Shown: positions 8,348 to 18,205, numbered from the stretch's first letter. The stretch is 64,000 nt of DNA from GCA-2687025 sp964473525 (GCA_964473525.1 CAYYPK010000009.1:1-64000); one strand, 5' to 3'. Notes: generated by a model from the letters alone, not told the origin. A program made the numbers and translations.

Positions 8348-11194
8348 CTAACGGGCGATGAGGACACGCCGCGTGGCGCGGTAACGTCCGGCCCGCAACT
8401 CGATGATGTATGTCCCGCTCGATACAGCCTCGCCAACGGCGTTGCGACCGTCCCAATACGCCGCGCGCGATCTCGACTCGTACAGTCCGGCTGGCCGCGC
8501 GCCCAGGTCGAGCCGGCGTACGACGCGCCCCGACGTGTCGTGAATCGTGATGACCACGTTGGACGGCGCCGACAGTCGGTACGGGATCCACGTCTCTGGG
8601 TTGAAGGGATTCGGGTAGTTGGGAAGCAAGGACGGCCTTACAGGGACGATGAGTTCCTCCAACGGGAAAGCGACGCCAGCGGAACTCGCGATCACGCGGC
8701 TATCGGCATCGACCAGCTTTACGTCCCTCAGTTCAAACGCTGTCTGCGCGATTCCGTACGGGCGCGGCACGCGGAACGTGAAGACCGTGAGCCCTCCGGG
8801 TCGAGAGTTACCACCGGCGTCCCCGAGGCGCGTCGCCGCTATCGCTGCCGGGGCTTCGGGAGTGCTTTCGTGGGGGATCTGGCGCCAGTAGGAGTCGCCG
8901 TTCTGTCTCAGAAGGTCCGCCTCGTCAGCGCCGACGAGGTCCAGCGCCCTCTCGTCGAACGCGGGCGTGAACTGGTAGCCGTATAGGTCCGGGATGCCCT
9001 CGCTACGCACCTCGACGCGGAGGGTATCGCCGTCCAGGACGGGACGAATGGACAGACCATTGACCGGAACCGTCTTCGGAACCGTCTTCGGAACCGTCTT
9101 CGGAACCGCTGCGGCCTGCGCGATCGTCCGCTCCCCGAAGTGGGACGCAACGGTCACGAGGTCGAGGATGTTGACGAACTCGTCGCCGTTGACGTCGCCC
9201 GCCAGGCCGCCGCCTGATGTCCCGAACGCCGACGCCACTGTCACCAGGTCGATGATGTCCACGATGCCGTCGGCGTTGACGTCCCAATGCGCGCTCTGCG
9301 ATGCCGCGTCGCCAGTCCACGGCGTCATGTCCCAGAGGACGATCGTCCCGTCGGAGCTGCCGCTTGCCAGGGCAGCCCCGTCAGGGGTGAAGGCGATGGA
9401 TCGGATGCCAGCGGTGTGTCCCTGTAGTGTTGCGATTACCTGTCGTGCGTCGATGTTCCAGAGTGTCACGTCTCGTGAAGCCCCGCTTGCCAGGGTGCGG
9501 CCATCGGGGGAGAACGCGACGGAACTGCCTCTGCCGCTCCTGTCCGTGTGTCCCGGCAACGTGGCTATCCTTTGTTGGACGTCAATGTCCCAGATGTTCA
9601 CGCTCCCGTCTCCCCCGCCGCTCGCGAAGGTGGTTCCGTCAGGGGAGAACGCGATGGAACTGACGCCTAGCGTGTGTCCTCCCAGCCATGCGATCTCCTG
9701 TCGCGTGGTTACGTCCCAGAACTTCAACCCGAGGTAGTCTGCGCTCGCGAGGATAGCGCCGTCGGGAGAGAAGGCAACGGAACTAACACCGGTCTCGTGT
9801 CCCCGGAGTGTTCCGACCTCCCGACGCGCGTCCACGTCCCACAGCTTCACCGCATTGTCGCCACCGGCGCTCGCAAGGGTTGCTCCGTCGGGGGAGAACG
9901 CCACCGGGTTGGTCCCCTCTGCGCCTGCGTCGAGTGTGCCGTTCCCCTGTTGTGTGGCCACGTGCCAGAGCTTCACGGTCCCATCTTCGCCTCCGCTTGC
10001 TAGCGTGCTTCCATGCCGGGAGAAGGCGACAGAACTGATACCAGAGGTATGTCCGCGCAACGTTCCGGTGCCCCGTCCGGTCTGCACATCCCAGAGGGTC
10101 ACCGTGTCATCGTAACTGCCGCTTGCGAGTGTGCCGCTGTCCGGGGAGAACGCCACCGCATTGACCCAAGATGCGTGCCCCTGTAGCGCCTCTATCTCCT
10201 GCCGTGCGACCACATCCCAGCGTCTGACCACATCCTCGCCAAAGCCGCCGCAGCTGGCGAGTGTGCTTCCGTCAGGCGAAAATGCGAGGGCGACGACCCA
10301 GGATGCGTGTCCCTGTAGCGTTGCGGCTTCGTGCCCCTCCCTGACGACCCAAAGCCTTACCGTGTCGTCGTAGCTGCCGCTCGCGATGGTGGCCCCATCG
10401 GGGGAGAAAGCAAGGGCCTCGACGTTGGACGTGTGGCCCTCGAGCGTGGCGATTTCTCGCAGTGCTGCGATGTCCCAGAGCTTCACCGTCTTGTCCCAGC
10501 TGGCGCTCGCGAGAACAGTACCGTCCGGGGAGAAGGCGACCGACGACACGAAGTGGGTGTGCTCTAGGAGTGACGCGGCGTGCTCCCCCTCGCCGGTCTC
10601 CCACAGCCTGACTGTGTCGTCATAGCTGCCAGTTGCGAGTGTGGTCCCGCTCGGGGAGAACGCAACGGACGAGACGCTGGCGGTATGTCCTTCCAGCGCT
10701 GCGATTTGGTCCCCCGTGCGCACGTCCCAGAGCTTCGCCGTGTCGTCCCAACTGCCGCTCGCGACCGTGTTGCCATCGGGTGAGAACGCGACTGCAGAAA
10801 CCCCGTCAGTGTGGCCTCGTAGGACCCTCGTCTCCTGCCGGGTGTGCACTTCCCAGAGCCTAACCGTGGCGTCGGCGCTGCCGCTCGCGAGCGTGTTTCC
10901 GTCAGGCGAGAAAGCGAGCGATGTCATTGAGGCATTCGTCTCAAAGAACGCGACACGCTCGCGAGTGTCCGCGTCCCAGAGCTCCACGCCGATACTCGTT
11001 GCTACGGCAAGGACTTCACCGTCTGGCGAGTATTCGACGTCACTAGGCCTTCCATACCCAAGGCGGGCAATGGCCCCGTCGGGGAGTGCTTGCGCTCTGC
11101 CGTCGGCAAGCATGGTAAGCGCGAGCGCCGCAAGGAGCAGTCCGAAGAGCGAGGAGTTCCCGACCCCATTCTCCGCGCGTGCTGGCCCTTCCAT
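8348..11194 (-). CDS. Secreted WD40-propeller protein with dockerin repeats, cohesin-like module and FlgD-type C-terminal domain
   Basis: 948 residues. Start chosen at the ATG with an AGAGGTGG ribosome site; an upstream in-frame start lacks one. A signal peptide (LFGLLLAALALTMLADG) is followed by about 13 WD40 repeats (VAFSPDGNTLASGS, TVRLWE types) to about residue 610. Next come two calcium-binding dockerin-type repeats (DVNADGIVDIIDL and DVNGDEFVNILDL, about 635-690), a short PKTV tandem repeat, a cohesin-like beta module (about 705-850) and a C-terminal Ig-like domain with NPFNPETWIPYRL and GTYIIELRAG that resembles FlgD/type IX-sorting domains. Probably surface-exposed. The tail is the best lineage hint in the window. 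Confidence 0.88.
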   Translation of the reverse strand: MEGPARAENGVGNSSLFGLLLAALALTMLADGRAQALPDGAIARLGYGRPSDVEYSPDGEVLAVATSIGVELWDADTRERVAFFETNASMTSLAFSPDGNTLASGSADATVRLWEVHTRQETRVLRGHTDGVSAVAFSPDGNTVASGSWDDTAKLWDVRTGDQIAALEGHTASVSSVAFSPSGTTLATGSYDDTVRLWETGEGEHAASLLEHTHFVSSVAFSPDGTVLASASWDKTVKLWDIAALREIATLEGHTSNVEALAFSPDGATIASGSYDDTVRLWVVREGHEAATLQGHASWVVALAFSPDGSTLASCGGFGEDVVRRWDVVARQEIEALQGHASWVNAVAFSPDSGTLASGSYDDTVTLWDVQTGRGTGTLRGHTSGISSVAFSRHGSTLASGGEDGTVKLWHVATQQGNGTLDAGAEGTNPVAFSPDGATLASAGGDNAVKLWDVDARREVGTLRGHETGVSSVAFSPDGAILASADYLGLKFWDVTTRQEIAWLGGHTLGVSSIAFSPDGTTFASGGGDGSVNIWDIDVQQRIATLPGHTDRSGRGSSVAFSPDGRTLASGASRDVTLWNIDARQVIATLQGHTAGIRSIAFTPDGAALASGSSDGTIVLWDMTPWTGDAASQSAHWDVNADGIVDIIDLVTVASAFGTSGGGLAGDVNGDEFVNILDLVTVASHFGERTIAQAAAVPKTVPKTVPKTVPVNGLSIRPVLDGDTLRVEVRSEGIPDLYGYQFTPAFDERALDLVGADEADLLRQNGDSYWRQIPHESTPEAPAAIAATRLGDAGGNSRPGGLTVFTFRVPRPYGIAQTAFELRDVKLVDADSRVIASSAGVAFPLEELIVPVRPSLLPNYPNPFNPETWIPYRLSAPSNVVITIHDTSGRVVRRLDLGARPAGLYESRSRAAYWDGRNAVGEAVSSGTYIIELRAGRYRATRRVLIAR
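9066..9107 (-). repeat. 12-bp in-frame tandem repeat (3.5 units)
   Basis: GGAACCGTCTTC repeats three times plus a half unit, encoding a Pro-Lys-Thr-Val linker between the dockerin repeats and the cohesin-like module. The unit is a multiple of three, so copy-number change would only alter linker length. Confidence 0.9.
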
Positions 11195-11359
11195 CGACCA
11201 CCTCTTCACATCACGTGATTCTCGGGATGGCACAGCGACACACCAACAGCGCTGGGGATTTCCGTCGGGTCAGTATACCATGTGACACGTCGTCCTCCGA
11301 GGGGTCATCGTGGGCCAGTTGACCGGCAGAGATCGACATGCCAACGTATCGGAGCCACG

Positions 11360-12877
11360 GTGGAGTGGCATCAACTTCGTCCCAAGCAACCGCTGAGGGC
11401 CGACTTGCGACCTGAAAGCCTCGACGACTACGCCGGCATCCTACGCCGCCGCCTCTTCGTAATCCTCGCCGCGACGCTCATCATCACGGGCGGCGTGGTG
11501 GCGGTCGGTTTGCGCCTGCCGCGCGCGTACACAGCGACGGTCCTGATGGACGTGGAGCCAAGTCGGGAAGCGGGCGCCTCCCTGATACCCAACCTCGTGC
11601 AGAGCGCGCTGGGTGGCGGCGGGGGATCCGACCCCGTTCTTATGCAGACGATCGTGAGCCGCCTCTCCACGCGCGCCATGATGAACCGCGTGTACCGCGA
11701 GTTCATGGCCGCAGAGCCGGAGGGCGCGCGGCATTTGCCGCCGGTTTCACACCTCGGCAGGAGCATTCGCGCTGGCGTGGAGCCAGGTTCACGGCTCATC
11801 ACTCTGACGGTGGAACTCAGCGAGGCTGAGGGAGGCGCGCGAAACGCCGCTCTGCTTGCTAACCAGGTGGTGACCACGCTACGTCAGAAGCTGTCTGAGG
11901 AGAACGTCGACGACAAGGTGCAGGAAACCGGCCTGCAGCTGCGCCTGCTGCAAGAGAAGCGCGGCGAGGTCGAGGAACTGCTCGAGGGAATGCGCGTAGA
12001 CATCCTCACCTTCGCCGACGAGAACGGGAATCCCACGCTGTGGAGCGCCGAACTCACGGAGCTGCTGGCAAGGCAAGCCAGCCTGCGGCAGGAACGGAGG
12101 GGCGCGTTCGCCCGTAGGACTGCCGCCGACGCCGCCCTGACCGCGTCCGAGGCGTCGCTGCTGAGCGAACCCGACCGAGTGTTGACCTCGACGACGCAGA
12201 GCCGCAACCCGACTCTGACCGCCTTCGAACAGGAACTGATACGCATCGAGACCGAGGCCGCGCGGCAGTCCGTGTCTGGGCTGACTTCATCGCAACCCGA
12301 GCGCGCGGGTGTGGCTAAGGCCGCCGAGTTTCTCGAAGGGCGCATCGCGGTCACCGACGCGATGGCGGAGTCGGAGACCTTCGGACCCAACGCGCGACGC
12401 GCCGCGCTCCTCACGCGCAAGCTTGATAGCGACATCGCCCTGGCGGCGATAAAAGTCGAAATCGAGGAGCTAGACGCGCTCCTCGTCGAGGTCGGGGACG
12501 CGCTGATCGAGCGCACGGATGCGATCCCCACGAGCCAGCTGACCCTTGATGGCCTGCAGCGGCAGGCGGAGGCCCTGTCAAAGGTGTACGAAGAGCTGTT
12601 GGTGCGGGAGAGCCAGATGGAACTCGCCCTGGCCTTCGCCGTGCAGCGCGACGACAGCGGCGAGATAACCGCGCGCCGGGTGGGTGGTATCGCTCTGGTC
12701 GATCCGGCGCTTCCGCAGTTCCGGCCGATCCGCCCGCGGCCAATGCTGCTCGCGGCCTCTGGAGCTGTGCTGGGCGCCCTTCTCGCAATCGCTCTGGCAG
12801 TCACTCTTGAGTGGCGTGCACACCGATCCCAGGACGCTGGGGAACTCCCCCACAGCGGCCTCGGAGATACCGCTTGA
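11360..12877 (+). CDS. Wzz/GumC-type polysaccharide chain-length determinant protein
   Basis: 505 residues. Inner-membrane polysaccharide co-polymerase architecture: a first membrane helix near residues 30-50 (LFVILAATLIITGGVVAVG), a large periplasmic region with long coiled coils (LRLLQEKRGEVEELLEGM and later), the GNVR-like stretch before the second membrane helix, PxxP-rich PALPQFRPIRPRP, then LLAASGAVLGALLAIALAV. There is no fused tyrosine kinase domain, and no polysaccharide biosynthesis gene is adjacent. The start is uncertain: GTG at 11360 has GGAG upstream, while a GTG at 11282 would add 26 Arg-rich residues without a ribosome site. Confidence 0.82.
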   Translation: MEWHQLRPKQPLRADLRPESLDDYAGILRRRLFVILAATLIITGGVVAVGLRLPRAYTATVLMDVEPSREAGASLIPNLVQSALGGGGGSDPVLMQTIVSRLSTRAMMNRVYREFMAAEPEGARHLPPVSHLGRSIRAGVEPGSRLITLTVELSEAEGGARNAALLANQVVTTLRQKLSEENVDDKVQETGLQLRLLQEKRGEVEELLEGMRVDILTFADENGNPTLWSAELTELLARQASLRQERRGAFARRTAADAALTASEASLLSEPDRVLTSTTQSRNPTLTAFEQELIRIETEAARQSVSGLTSSQPERAGVAKAAEFLEGRIAVTDAMAESETFGPNARRAALLTRKLDSDIALAAIKVEIEELDALLVEVGDALIERTDAIPTSQLTLDGLQRQAEALSKVYEELLVRESQMELALAFAVQRDDSGEITARRVGGIALVDPALPQFRPIRPRPMLLAASGAVLGALLAIALAVTLEWRAHRSQDAGELPHSGLGDTA

Positions 12878-12902
12878 CAGCATGTGGTCGAAGTGTTAAG
12901 GT
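12874..12902 (+). promoter_or_regulatory. Possible promoter upstream of the lipoprotein/ExbBD operon
   Basis: TTGACA (12874-12879) overlapping the stop codon of the Wzz-like gene, followed after 17 nt by TAAGGT, a weak -10. It would give a leader of about 300 nt; the span 12903-13204 holds no gene that I can support. Confidence 0.35.
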
Positions 12903-13204
12903 TTGCGCCGTTTGGTGGGGACAGGGGGCGACTATGCCGCTTCCCAACCGGGTTCACGGCGTTCGCCATCGAGGTGAATCCGACGTCCCGCCCCGTCGTA
13001 TTAATGTGCAGCCGGATACACCCTTGTCCGTGAGACGTACGCCCCATAAGGTGTCGTTTCGGTGGGGATGGGGATTCCCGGACGAGATGTCCAACGGAGC
13101 ACGCTAGTTCATTGCGAATTCAGGTTTGCCACAGGCTTGCTCAGCATGTTCGGAGAGATGCGTCGGCGTCGAGATCTCTCGAACCCTCTAAGGAGGCAGG
13201 ATCT

Positions 13205-16200
13205 ATGCTAAGATCACCCCGTGTACTGCCAACCCTATCGCGAGCTAGGATTTCCCTCCTCGCGGTCTTGGTTGGTGGTCTCGGACTCGTTGGCTGCGGG
13301 ACATCCCCGTTCAGCAGCTTGGGGCCGCAGGAGCCGCTGCTCCCCGCCATCGAGGGTGAGGCGAAGTTCGCGGACCGTTTCCAGCTCGAGGAAATCCCGC
13401 AGTTCTTCTACGACCTCTTCGGTAAGGAACTCCTCGAAGGTAACGAAGTTCACCAGTATCTCGAGGTTAAGGAATTCGACGATCGGGGTAACCTGATCGA
13501 CGGTTGGAGCGGGCAGCTCGACAGTAACCGCTTCTCGATCCAGCTGGACCACGAAATCCTCACCGAGGACACCTTCCGCGGCAGGCACGCAGAAGCCGCG
13601 ATCGGTGACCATCTTCGCATCAAGCCGGAAACGCTCTTCCCAGCCGGCTACGTTATGCGCAAGACGGAATTCGACGGGCATCGCTTCGACCTCTCCTTTG
13701 CCCATGAGCGCCACCTGTTCACTCTACTGAACTCTCGCGTGTCGAACCCCATCTTCATCTCCAGTACTGCTGGTGGTGGCACGTTGGCGCCGACGATTGG
13801 TCGTCGTACCTCCACGCGTGGGGACACGGTCAACGCGTTCCTCGACAACGCGCGGCTCATCGGGTTCCGCGCCCAGGGTCTCATTGGTGACGTCTTCCGC
13901 GTGGGTGTGACGTTCCTGAACCTGCGCCATGAGAACCAGCAGCGCGTCGATAACCCGTTCCTTGGCACAGTGGCGAACACGCCGCCGGAAGTTATCGTCA
14001 TGAGCTTCCGTGACGACTCCCCCGAAGATGGGCGCGTAGGCGCCGCCTTCAAGACAATGGATGTCGTCGTACGCTACCAAGAGCGTAAGTTCGACCGCAT
14101 CGACATCACCGAGGATCCCGCCACTGGCGAGCCGTTGGAAGTTCCCGAAGTCGTCTTCGAGGAAATCCCGACCGAAGAAGGCACGCCCATCACGTGGACC
14201 GTCACGCCCGCGGATATGACCGAGAGCCTGATGTCCGGCGATTTCCTGAACAACGGTGAAGCGCCCGACGCGACGTGGTCGCTGGCCCTTCCGAGCGACA
14301 ACCCGGCGATCCAGCGTAACGTCGGCGACTTCAACGATGCCTACCCGAACTACGGGGAGTGGCTCGTCGCCAACGGCTTCGACGGGTTCTTCTACAAGCT
14401 GGATCTGCGGGATCTTCCCGCAGGCGCGCAGGCGCAGACTGGGATGAGCCTGATCAACCCGGCGACGGTCATCAGCGTCGAGTTCCAGAATATCCAGGTT
14501 GCTGGTGACTACAACATCGTCGTCAACGGCTACAGCTCCGGCATGGTCGGCGACGAAGAGGGCAACCTCTTGGGGATGAACGAAAGTGGTCTCATCCCGA
14601 CGCCGTATCGTGACGTCATCCAGGCTCCGGGGAACATCGCGCAAGAGGAACTCGACCTCGACCGCAACGACCCTGAGCAGTGGGATCCCGTTACCCTCGA
14701 ATCCATCAAATACGGGGCCGCGCGCGCCGCGACCATCGTAGGCGTTGACCTCGAAGGTACCGTCGGCAACGTGCTGATCCGGGCGCAGTGGTCTGTCAAC
14801 AACAAGTACAAGCAGTACCCGACCGTGTCGAAGAACCGCATCGACTGGTCCCTCGCCGAGTCTGACACGGCTGAGACCAGCACTGCGGACTTCGCCGTCG
14901 ATACTGTTTCCGAGGGGCGCACATTCTCCGCGAACGACGGGGAAGAGTTCCAGTTCAAGCCCGGCGGCTCGGAGAACGACTCGTCTGAGACGGCGTGGTT
15001 CGTGCAGCTGAAGCACCGGCTCGGCCGCGTGCTGTTCGAGGAGTCCTTCTACCACGTCGATCCTGGTTACACGACGACGTACCAGGGGTGGGGCGCCAAC
15101 AACGACCGCGATGAGACCTACACGATTCGGCGCACGCCGGAGTCCACGGACGGGAACCCCTTTGACGAGGGGAACTACTCCCTGATTGAGGACGACGACG
15201 ACAACGACGACTGGCCGGACAGCGACGACTTCGACGGCGTTCTGCCGCAGGCGGACGACCGCGATCAGAACGGCATCCTGGACTTCCAGGAAGACTTCCT
15301 GATCTTCGACGCTGATCCGCCGATCTTCGACGACCTCGTCGACCTCGATAACAACGGCGTTATCGACTCGTTGGAAGATGACTTCGAGCCGGACTACGAG
15401 TTCGGTATCGACCGCGAGGGGTACCACATCAACGCATCGTGGGACGTCTACGACAACATGACGCTCGCCTTCGGGTGGCTGAATGAGTCGGAAGTGTCCA
15501 GCGCGCGGCGTAACGATTCGAAGTACCTCCAGTTCGACTTCCAGCGAGATGTCGCTGAACTCGGAACCCTGCGTCTACAGAACCGTTTCCGCCGCGTCAA
15601 GGATGACATTCCTGACTACGCCATCACGCTGCGGTTCCTGGATGTTGACGCGATAGCCGAGCCGGACAAGCTCGACTTCTTCAACGCAACCGAGAACACG
15701 ACGACGCTGCAGCTCCTCTACAACGCGATCAATGCTCTCACCGTCGAGGTCAAGTACCTCCTGACGCTGGGTAAGCAGAGCCCGCCGAGTGAGGAACGCG
15801 TCATCTTCCCAGACGACCCGGCCACCGAGGACCTCGACGAGCGCATCGACCTGATGGTGCCGATCGAACAGGTGCAGGTGCGTGGCGACCTCCGCGAATA
15901 CCCGTTCTACCCCGACCCGAACCTGTTGTTCGACGTGGCGAACTGGGAAGGCCGTCGCTATGGCGTCAGCCGACCGCGCGATGAAGAGGGAGCCTTGCTG
16001 CCGCCGGAAGAGGGCAAGAACATCCGCCAGCAGCTGTCGATCTTCAAAGCCCGCTACGAGATTCCTCTGAAGGACATCGCCGGTATCGGCGACTTCGTAG
16101 AGAAGATTGGTGAGGACCTCGTGGTCACGCCGCTCTACAAGTACATCTTCGAGGTCTCCAACGACCGCGACAAGGACGAGCTCTTCCGATCGCGCACGAA

Positions 16201-16627
16201 GATCCGCGACTTCGACAAGGGGACGCGCTACGCGCTGAACCCGTTAGCAGTGGATCCGAACGCAGCGGAGAGCCTCGAATACCTGCGCTTCAACCGTAAC
16301 AGCCGCGAGGTAATCGAAGGCGTACGCCTCGACTACCAGTTCACCCAGCGCGTGAAGATCCTTGCGGGCTTCCAGTACCGGAAGTTCACGAACCGGGATG
16401 GCGACTACGATCGCTACCTTGCCGCGCGCGGTGAGGAAGCCATCGACGAAGCCCCGACGCTGTATCGCCCGGATCAGCGCACGCGGATCTTTGAGATGCA
16501 GATCATCCAGCAAGGTCTGTGGGCCGGCTTCAACATCGTCGTTCTGTCAGGGTTCCGCGTCCGCAAGGACGTGCTGCGGAACGTCGAGAGCAACACGACC
16601 TTCGTTCGCGCGATGGTTGGTTTCTAG
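13205..16627 (+). CDS. Large lipoprotein with outer-membrane beta-barrel features
   Basis: 1140 residues from an ATG with a strong AGGAGG site; a longer frame from 13112 lacks one. The signal peptide ends in a lipobox (GLVGC), so the mature N-terminus should be lipidated. The body is rich in alternating strands and short acidic turns, and the protein ends TTFVRAMVGF, a beta-signal-like terminal strand with C-terminal Phe as in barrels assembled by the BAM machinery. An acidic insert about residues 655-745 contains calcium-loop-like motifs (DRDQNGILDFQED, DLDNNGVIDSLED). It heads a cluster with ExbB- and ExbD-like genes and may be their outer-membrane client. No TonB-dependent plug domain is evident. 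Function unknown. Confidence 0.75.
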   Translation: MLRSPRVLPTLSRARISLLAVLVGGLGLVGCGTSPFSSLGPQEPLLPAIEGEAKFADRFQLEEIPQFFYDLFGKELLEGNEVHQYLEVKEFDDRGNLIDGWSGQLDSNRFSIQLDHEILTEDTFRGRHAEAAIGDHLRIKPETLFPAGYVMRKTEFDGHRFDLSFAHERHLFTLLNSRVSNPIFISSTAGGGTLAPTIGRRTSTRGDTVNAFLDNARLIGFRAQGLIGDVFRVGVTFLNLRHENQQRVDNPFLGTVANTPPEVIVMSFRDDSPEDGRVGAAFKTMDVVVRYQERKFDRIDITEDPATGEPLEVPEVVFEEIPTEEGTPITWTVTPADMTESLMSGDFLNNGEAPDATWSLALPSDNPAIQRNVGDFNDAYPNYGEWLVANGFDGFFYKLDLRDLPAGAQAQTGMSLINPATVISVEFQNIQVAGDYNIVVNGYSSGMVGDEEGNLLGMNESGLIPTPYRDVIQAPGNIAQEELDLDRNDPEQWDPVTLESIKYGAARAATIVGVDLEGTVGNVLIRAQWSVNNKYKQYPTVSKNRIDWSLAESDTAETSTADFAVDTVSEGRTFSANDGEEFQFKPGGSENDSSETAWFVQLKHRLGRVLFEESFYHVDPGYTTTYQGWGANNDRDETYTIRRTPESTDGNPFDEGNYSLIEDDDDNDDWPDSDDFDGVLPQADDRDQNGILDFQEDFLIFDADPPIFDDLVDLDNNGVIDSLEDDFEPDYEFGIDREGYHINASWDVYDNMTLAFGWLNESEVSSARRNDSKYLQFDFQRDVAELGTLRLQNRFRRVKDDIPDYAITLRFLDVDAIAEPDKLDFFNATENTTTLQLLYNAINALTVEVKYLLTLGKQSPPSEERVIFPDDPATEDLDERIDLMVPIEQVQVRGDLREYPFYPDPNLLFDVANWEGRRYGVSRPRDEEGALLPPEEGKNIRQQLSIFKARYEIPLKDIAGIGDFVEKIGEDLVVTPLYKYIFEVSNDRDKDELFRSRTKIRDFDKGTRYALNPLAVDPNAAESLEYLRFNRNSREVIEGVRLDYQFTQRVKILAGFQYRKFTNRDGDYDRYLAARGEEAIDEAPTLYRPDQRTRIFEMQIIQQGLWAGFNIVVLSGFRVRKDVLRNVESNTTFVRAMVGF

Positions 16628-16637
16628 GACTGGATCT

Positions 16638-16672
16638 GGGTGACAGCCGGCAGCACACGTCGGCTGTCACCC
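16638..16672 (+). terminator. Strong hairpin between the lipoprotein gene and the ExbB fusion gene
   Basis: Perfect 12-bp stem GGGTGACAGCCG / CGGCTGTCACCC with an 11-nt loop and no T tract. It may stabilise the upstream message or partly attenuate read-through into the ExbB gene. Confidence 0.5.
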
Positions 16673-16703
16673 ACGCAACGACTAAACTTTCGGGAGGCTA
16701 CGC

Positions 16704-17696
16704 ATGGTACGGAGATTTTTCCCCGCAGTGGGCGTGATGCTCGCCTTGGCTTGGGTAGGCGCCTCTGTCTACGCGCAAACCTCAGTAGACCTGTCATCGA
16801 CGGGTTTCAAGGGTGAGGTCAAGCAGATTCAGCAGGGCGGCACGGGCATCGGCAACGCCACCGTGCAGTATGTCGGACCTTCGGTGTCCGACTCGACCAC
16901 GACGGACGCGGCCGGTAACTTCGAAGTCGTCGGCATTGAGCCTGGACCGTATGTGCTGACCATCACCGCCGAAGGGTACAAGCCCCGCGAATCCCTGGCT
17001 GTCACGGTTGTCCAGGGCGCTGTCTCGCCGACAGACGTGAAGATGCGCGAGAAGACCACTCTCGTGACCTTCGCAGGTCGTTTCGGTTGGGTTGGCGTCC
17101 CGTTGCTGCTTTGCTCCGTCGCGGCGGTCACGTTCATCATTGAGCGTATCCTCGTCTACGCCAAGCTCAACAGCGGCACGACCGAACTCCTACAGCGGGT
17201 TAGCGACGCTCTGAGCCAGAACAACGTCATGGACGCTATCCAGGCGTGCGAAGAGGCCGCGACCCCGATCGCGAACGTCCTCAAGGGTGGCTTGCTGCGG
17301 CATAGCCAAGGGCTCGCCGGCGACGGGGCGCCCGCGAAGGGCGACATTCAGGAAGCCATGTCCGAGGGCGCGACTCTGGAACTCCCTGAGTTTGAGCGCA
17401 ACCTGACGTGGCTGTCCATGATCGCCGTGGTATCGCCGCTGTTTGGTCTTCTCGGCACCGTGCTGGGGATGATCAAGGCGTTCACCGTCATCGCGCTTGA
17501 AGGTACCAACGACCCGAACGCTCTCGCTGGTGGTATCTCCGAGGCTCTGTACACGACCGCTGCCGGTCTGTCCATCGCCGCTCCGGCGCTGGTCTTCTAC
17601 GCGATCTTCGAGAACATCGTGAATACCAACACGATTCGGATCGAAATCGCCGCGACGGACACGGTCAACGCGCTGGTGACAAACGGCTCTTCGTAA
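16704..17696 (+). CDS. MotA/TolQ/ExbB proton-channel protein with N-terminal periplasmic carboxypeptidase-regulatory-like domain
   Basis: 330 residues with a GGGAGG ribosome site. A signal peptide (VGVMLALAWVGASVYA) is followed by a beta-sandwich of the carboxypeptidase regulatory-like type, about residues 33-112 (GIGNATVQYVG, TTTDAAGNFEVVGIEPGPYV). A membrane helix at about 128-148 leads into a TolQ/ExbB domain: the cytoplasmic segment, FERNLTWLSMIAVVSPLFG, GTVLGMIKAFTVIA and GGISEALYTTAAGLSIAAPA. With ExbD partners it should form an inner-membrane proton-driven motor; the added domain would sit in the periplasm and could contact the outer-membrane lipoprotein encoded upstream. ExbB proteins normally lack such a domain. 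Confidence 0.9.
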   Translation: MVRRFFPAVGVMLALAWVGASVYAQTSVDLSSTGFKGEVKQIQQGGTGIGNATVQYVGPSVSDSTTTDAAGNFEVVGIEPGPYVLTITAEGYKPRESLAVTVVQGAVSPTDVKMREKTTLVTFAGRFGWVGVPLLLCSVAAVTFIIERILVYAKLNSGTTELLQRVSDALSQNNVMDAIQACEEAATPIANVLKGGLLRHSQGLAGDGAPAKGDIQEAMSEGATLELPEFERNLTWLSMIAVVSPLFGLLGTVLGMIKAFTVIALEGTNDPNALAGGISEALYTTAAGLSIAAPALVFYAIFENIVNTNTIRIEIAATDTVNALVTNGSS

Positions 17697-17767
17697 GCGT
17701 TCTATGCGCCCGCGGCGCCGGGACGAGTGGTCCTGGCGTCGCGACAGCTTCCAGGGAGAAGTAGCAC

Positions 17768-18205
17768 ATGCACGCGCATACGCACGAAGAAGAAATGGTG
17801 GTGGAGAGGAGCGAACGCAGAGCGCCGAACGTCGACATGACGCCGATGATCGATTGCGTGTTCCTGCTGATCATCTTCTTCATGTTGGCGACGACGTTCG
17901 CGCCGCTCCCCGGCATCCGCGTGAAGCTGCCGCCGCCTGGCCAGCCGAGCAAGGAGAAGCCGAAGGGCTTGATCTTGCGCATCTCCAACCCTGTCGGGGG
18001 CGATGACAGCGGCGTGATGATCCTCAATAACGAGATCGTCAGCCTCGACAACGCCTTCGGTGTTTTCATGAACACCCCCGCCGAAGAGAAAGAGATGCTC
18101 ATCATCCAGTCGGGCAGGCAGGTCATCCACGACCAGATCGTCCAGGTCATGGATCGCGCTAAGCGCGCTGGAGTCGCTAAAATCGGCTTCGCGATGGTGC
18201 AGTAG
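17768..18205 (+). CDS. ExbD/TolR biopolymer transport protein (first copy)
   Basis: 145 residues. One N-terminal membrane helix containing the proton-relay Asp (MTPMIDCVFLLIIFFMLATT), then a periplasmic TolR-like domain (ILRISNPVGG, EKEMLIIQSGRQVIHDQIVQVMDRAKRAGV). Unlike many ExbDs it has a 20-residue cytoplasmic lead with His and Glu clusters (MHAHTHEEEM). Ribosome site GGGAGAAG. It lies 71 nt after the ExbB fusion and 35 nt before the second ExbD, so an operon is likely. Confidence 0.92.
   Translation: MHAHTHEEEMVVERSERRAPNVDMTPMIDCVFLLIIFFMLATTFAPLPGIRVKLPPPGQPSKEKPKGLILRISNPVGGDDSGVMILNNEIVSLDNAFGVFMNTPAEEKEMLIIQSGRQVIHDQIVQVMDRAKRAGVAKIGFAMVQ

Noticed and set aside
11884..13047. 387-codon minus-strand frame opposite the Wzz-like gene
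   Set aside because: Ser/Arg/Ala-rich composition typical of an antisense frame in GC-rich DNA; the plus-strand protein has clear membrane and coiled-coil structure.
13724..15427. 567-codon open frame on the minus strand opposite the large lipoprotein gene
   Set aside because: It is the codon-phase shadow of the 1140-residue gene: Val/Asp/Arg-rich, no ribosome site, no domain.
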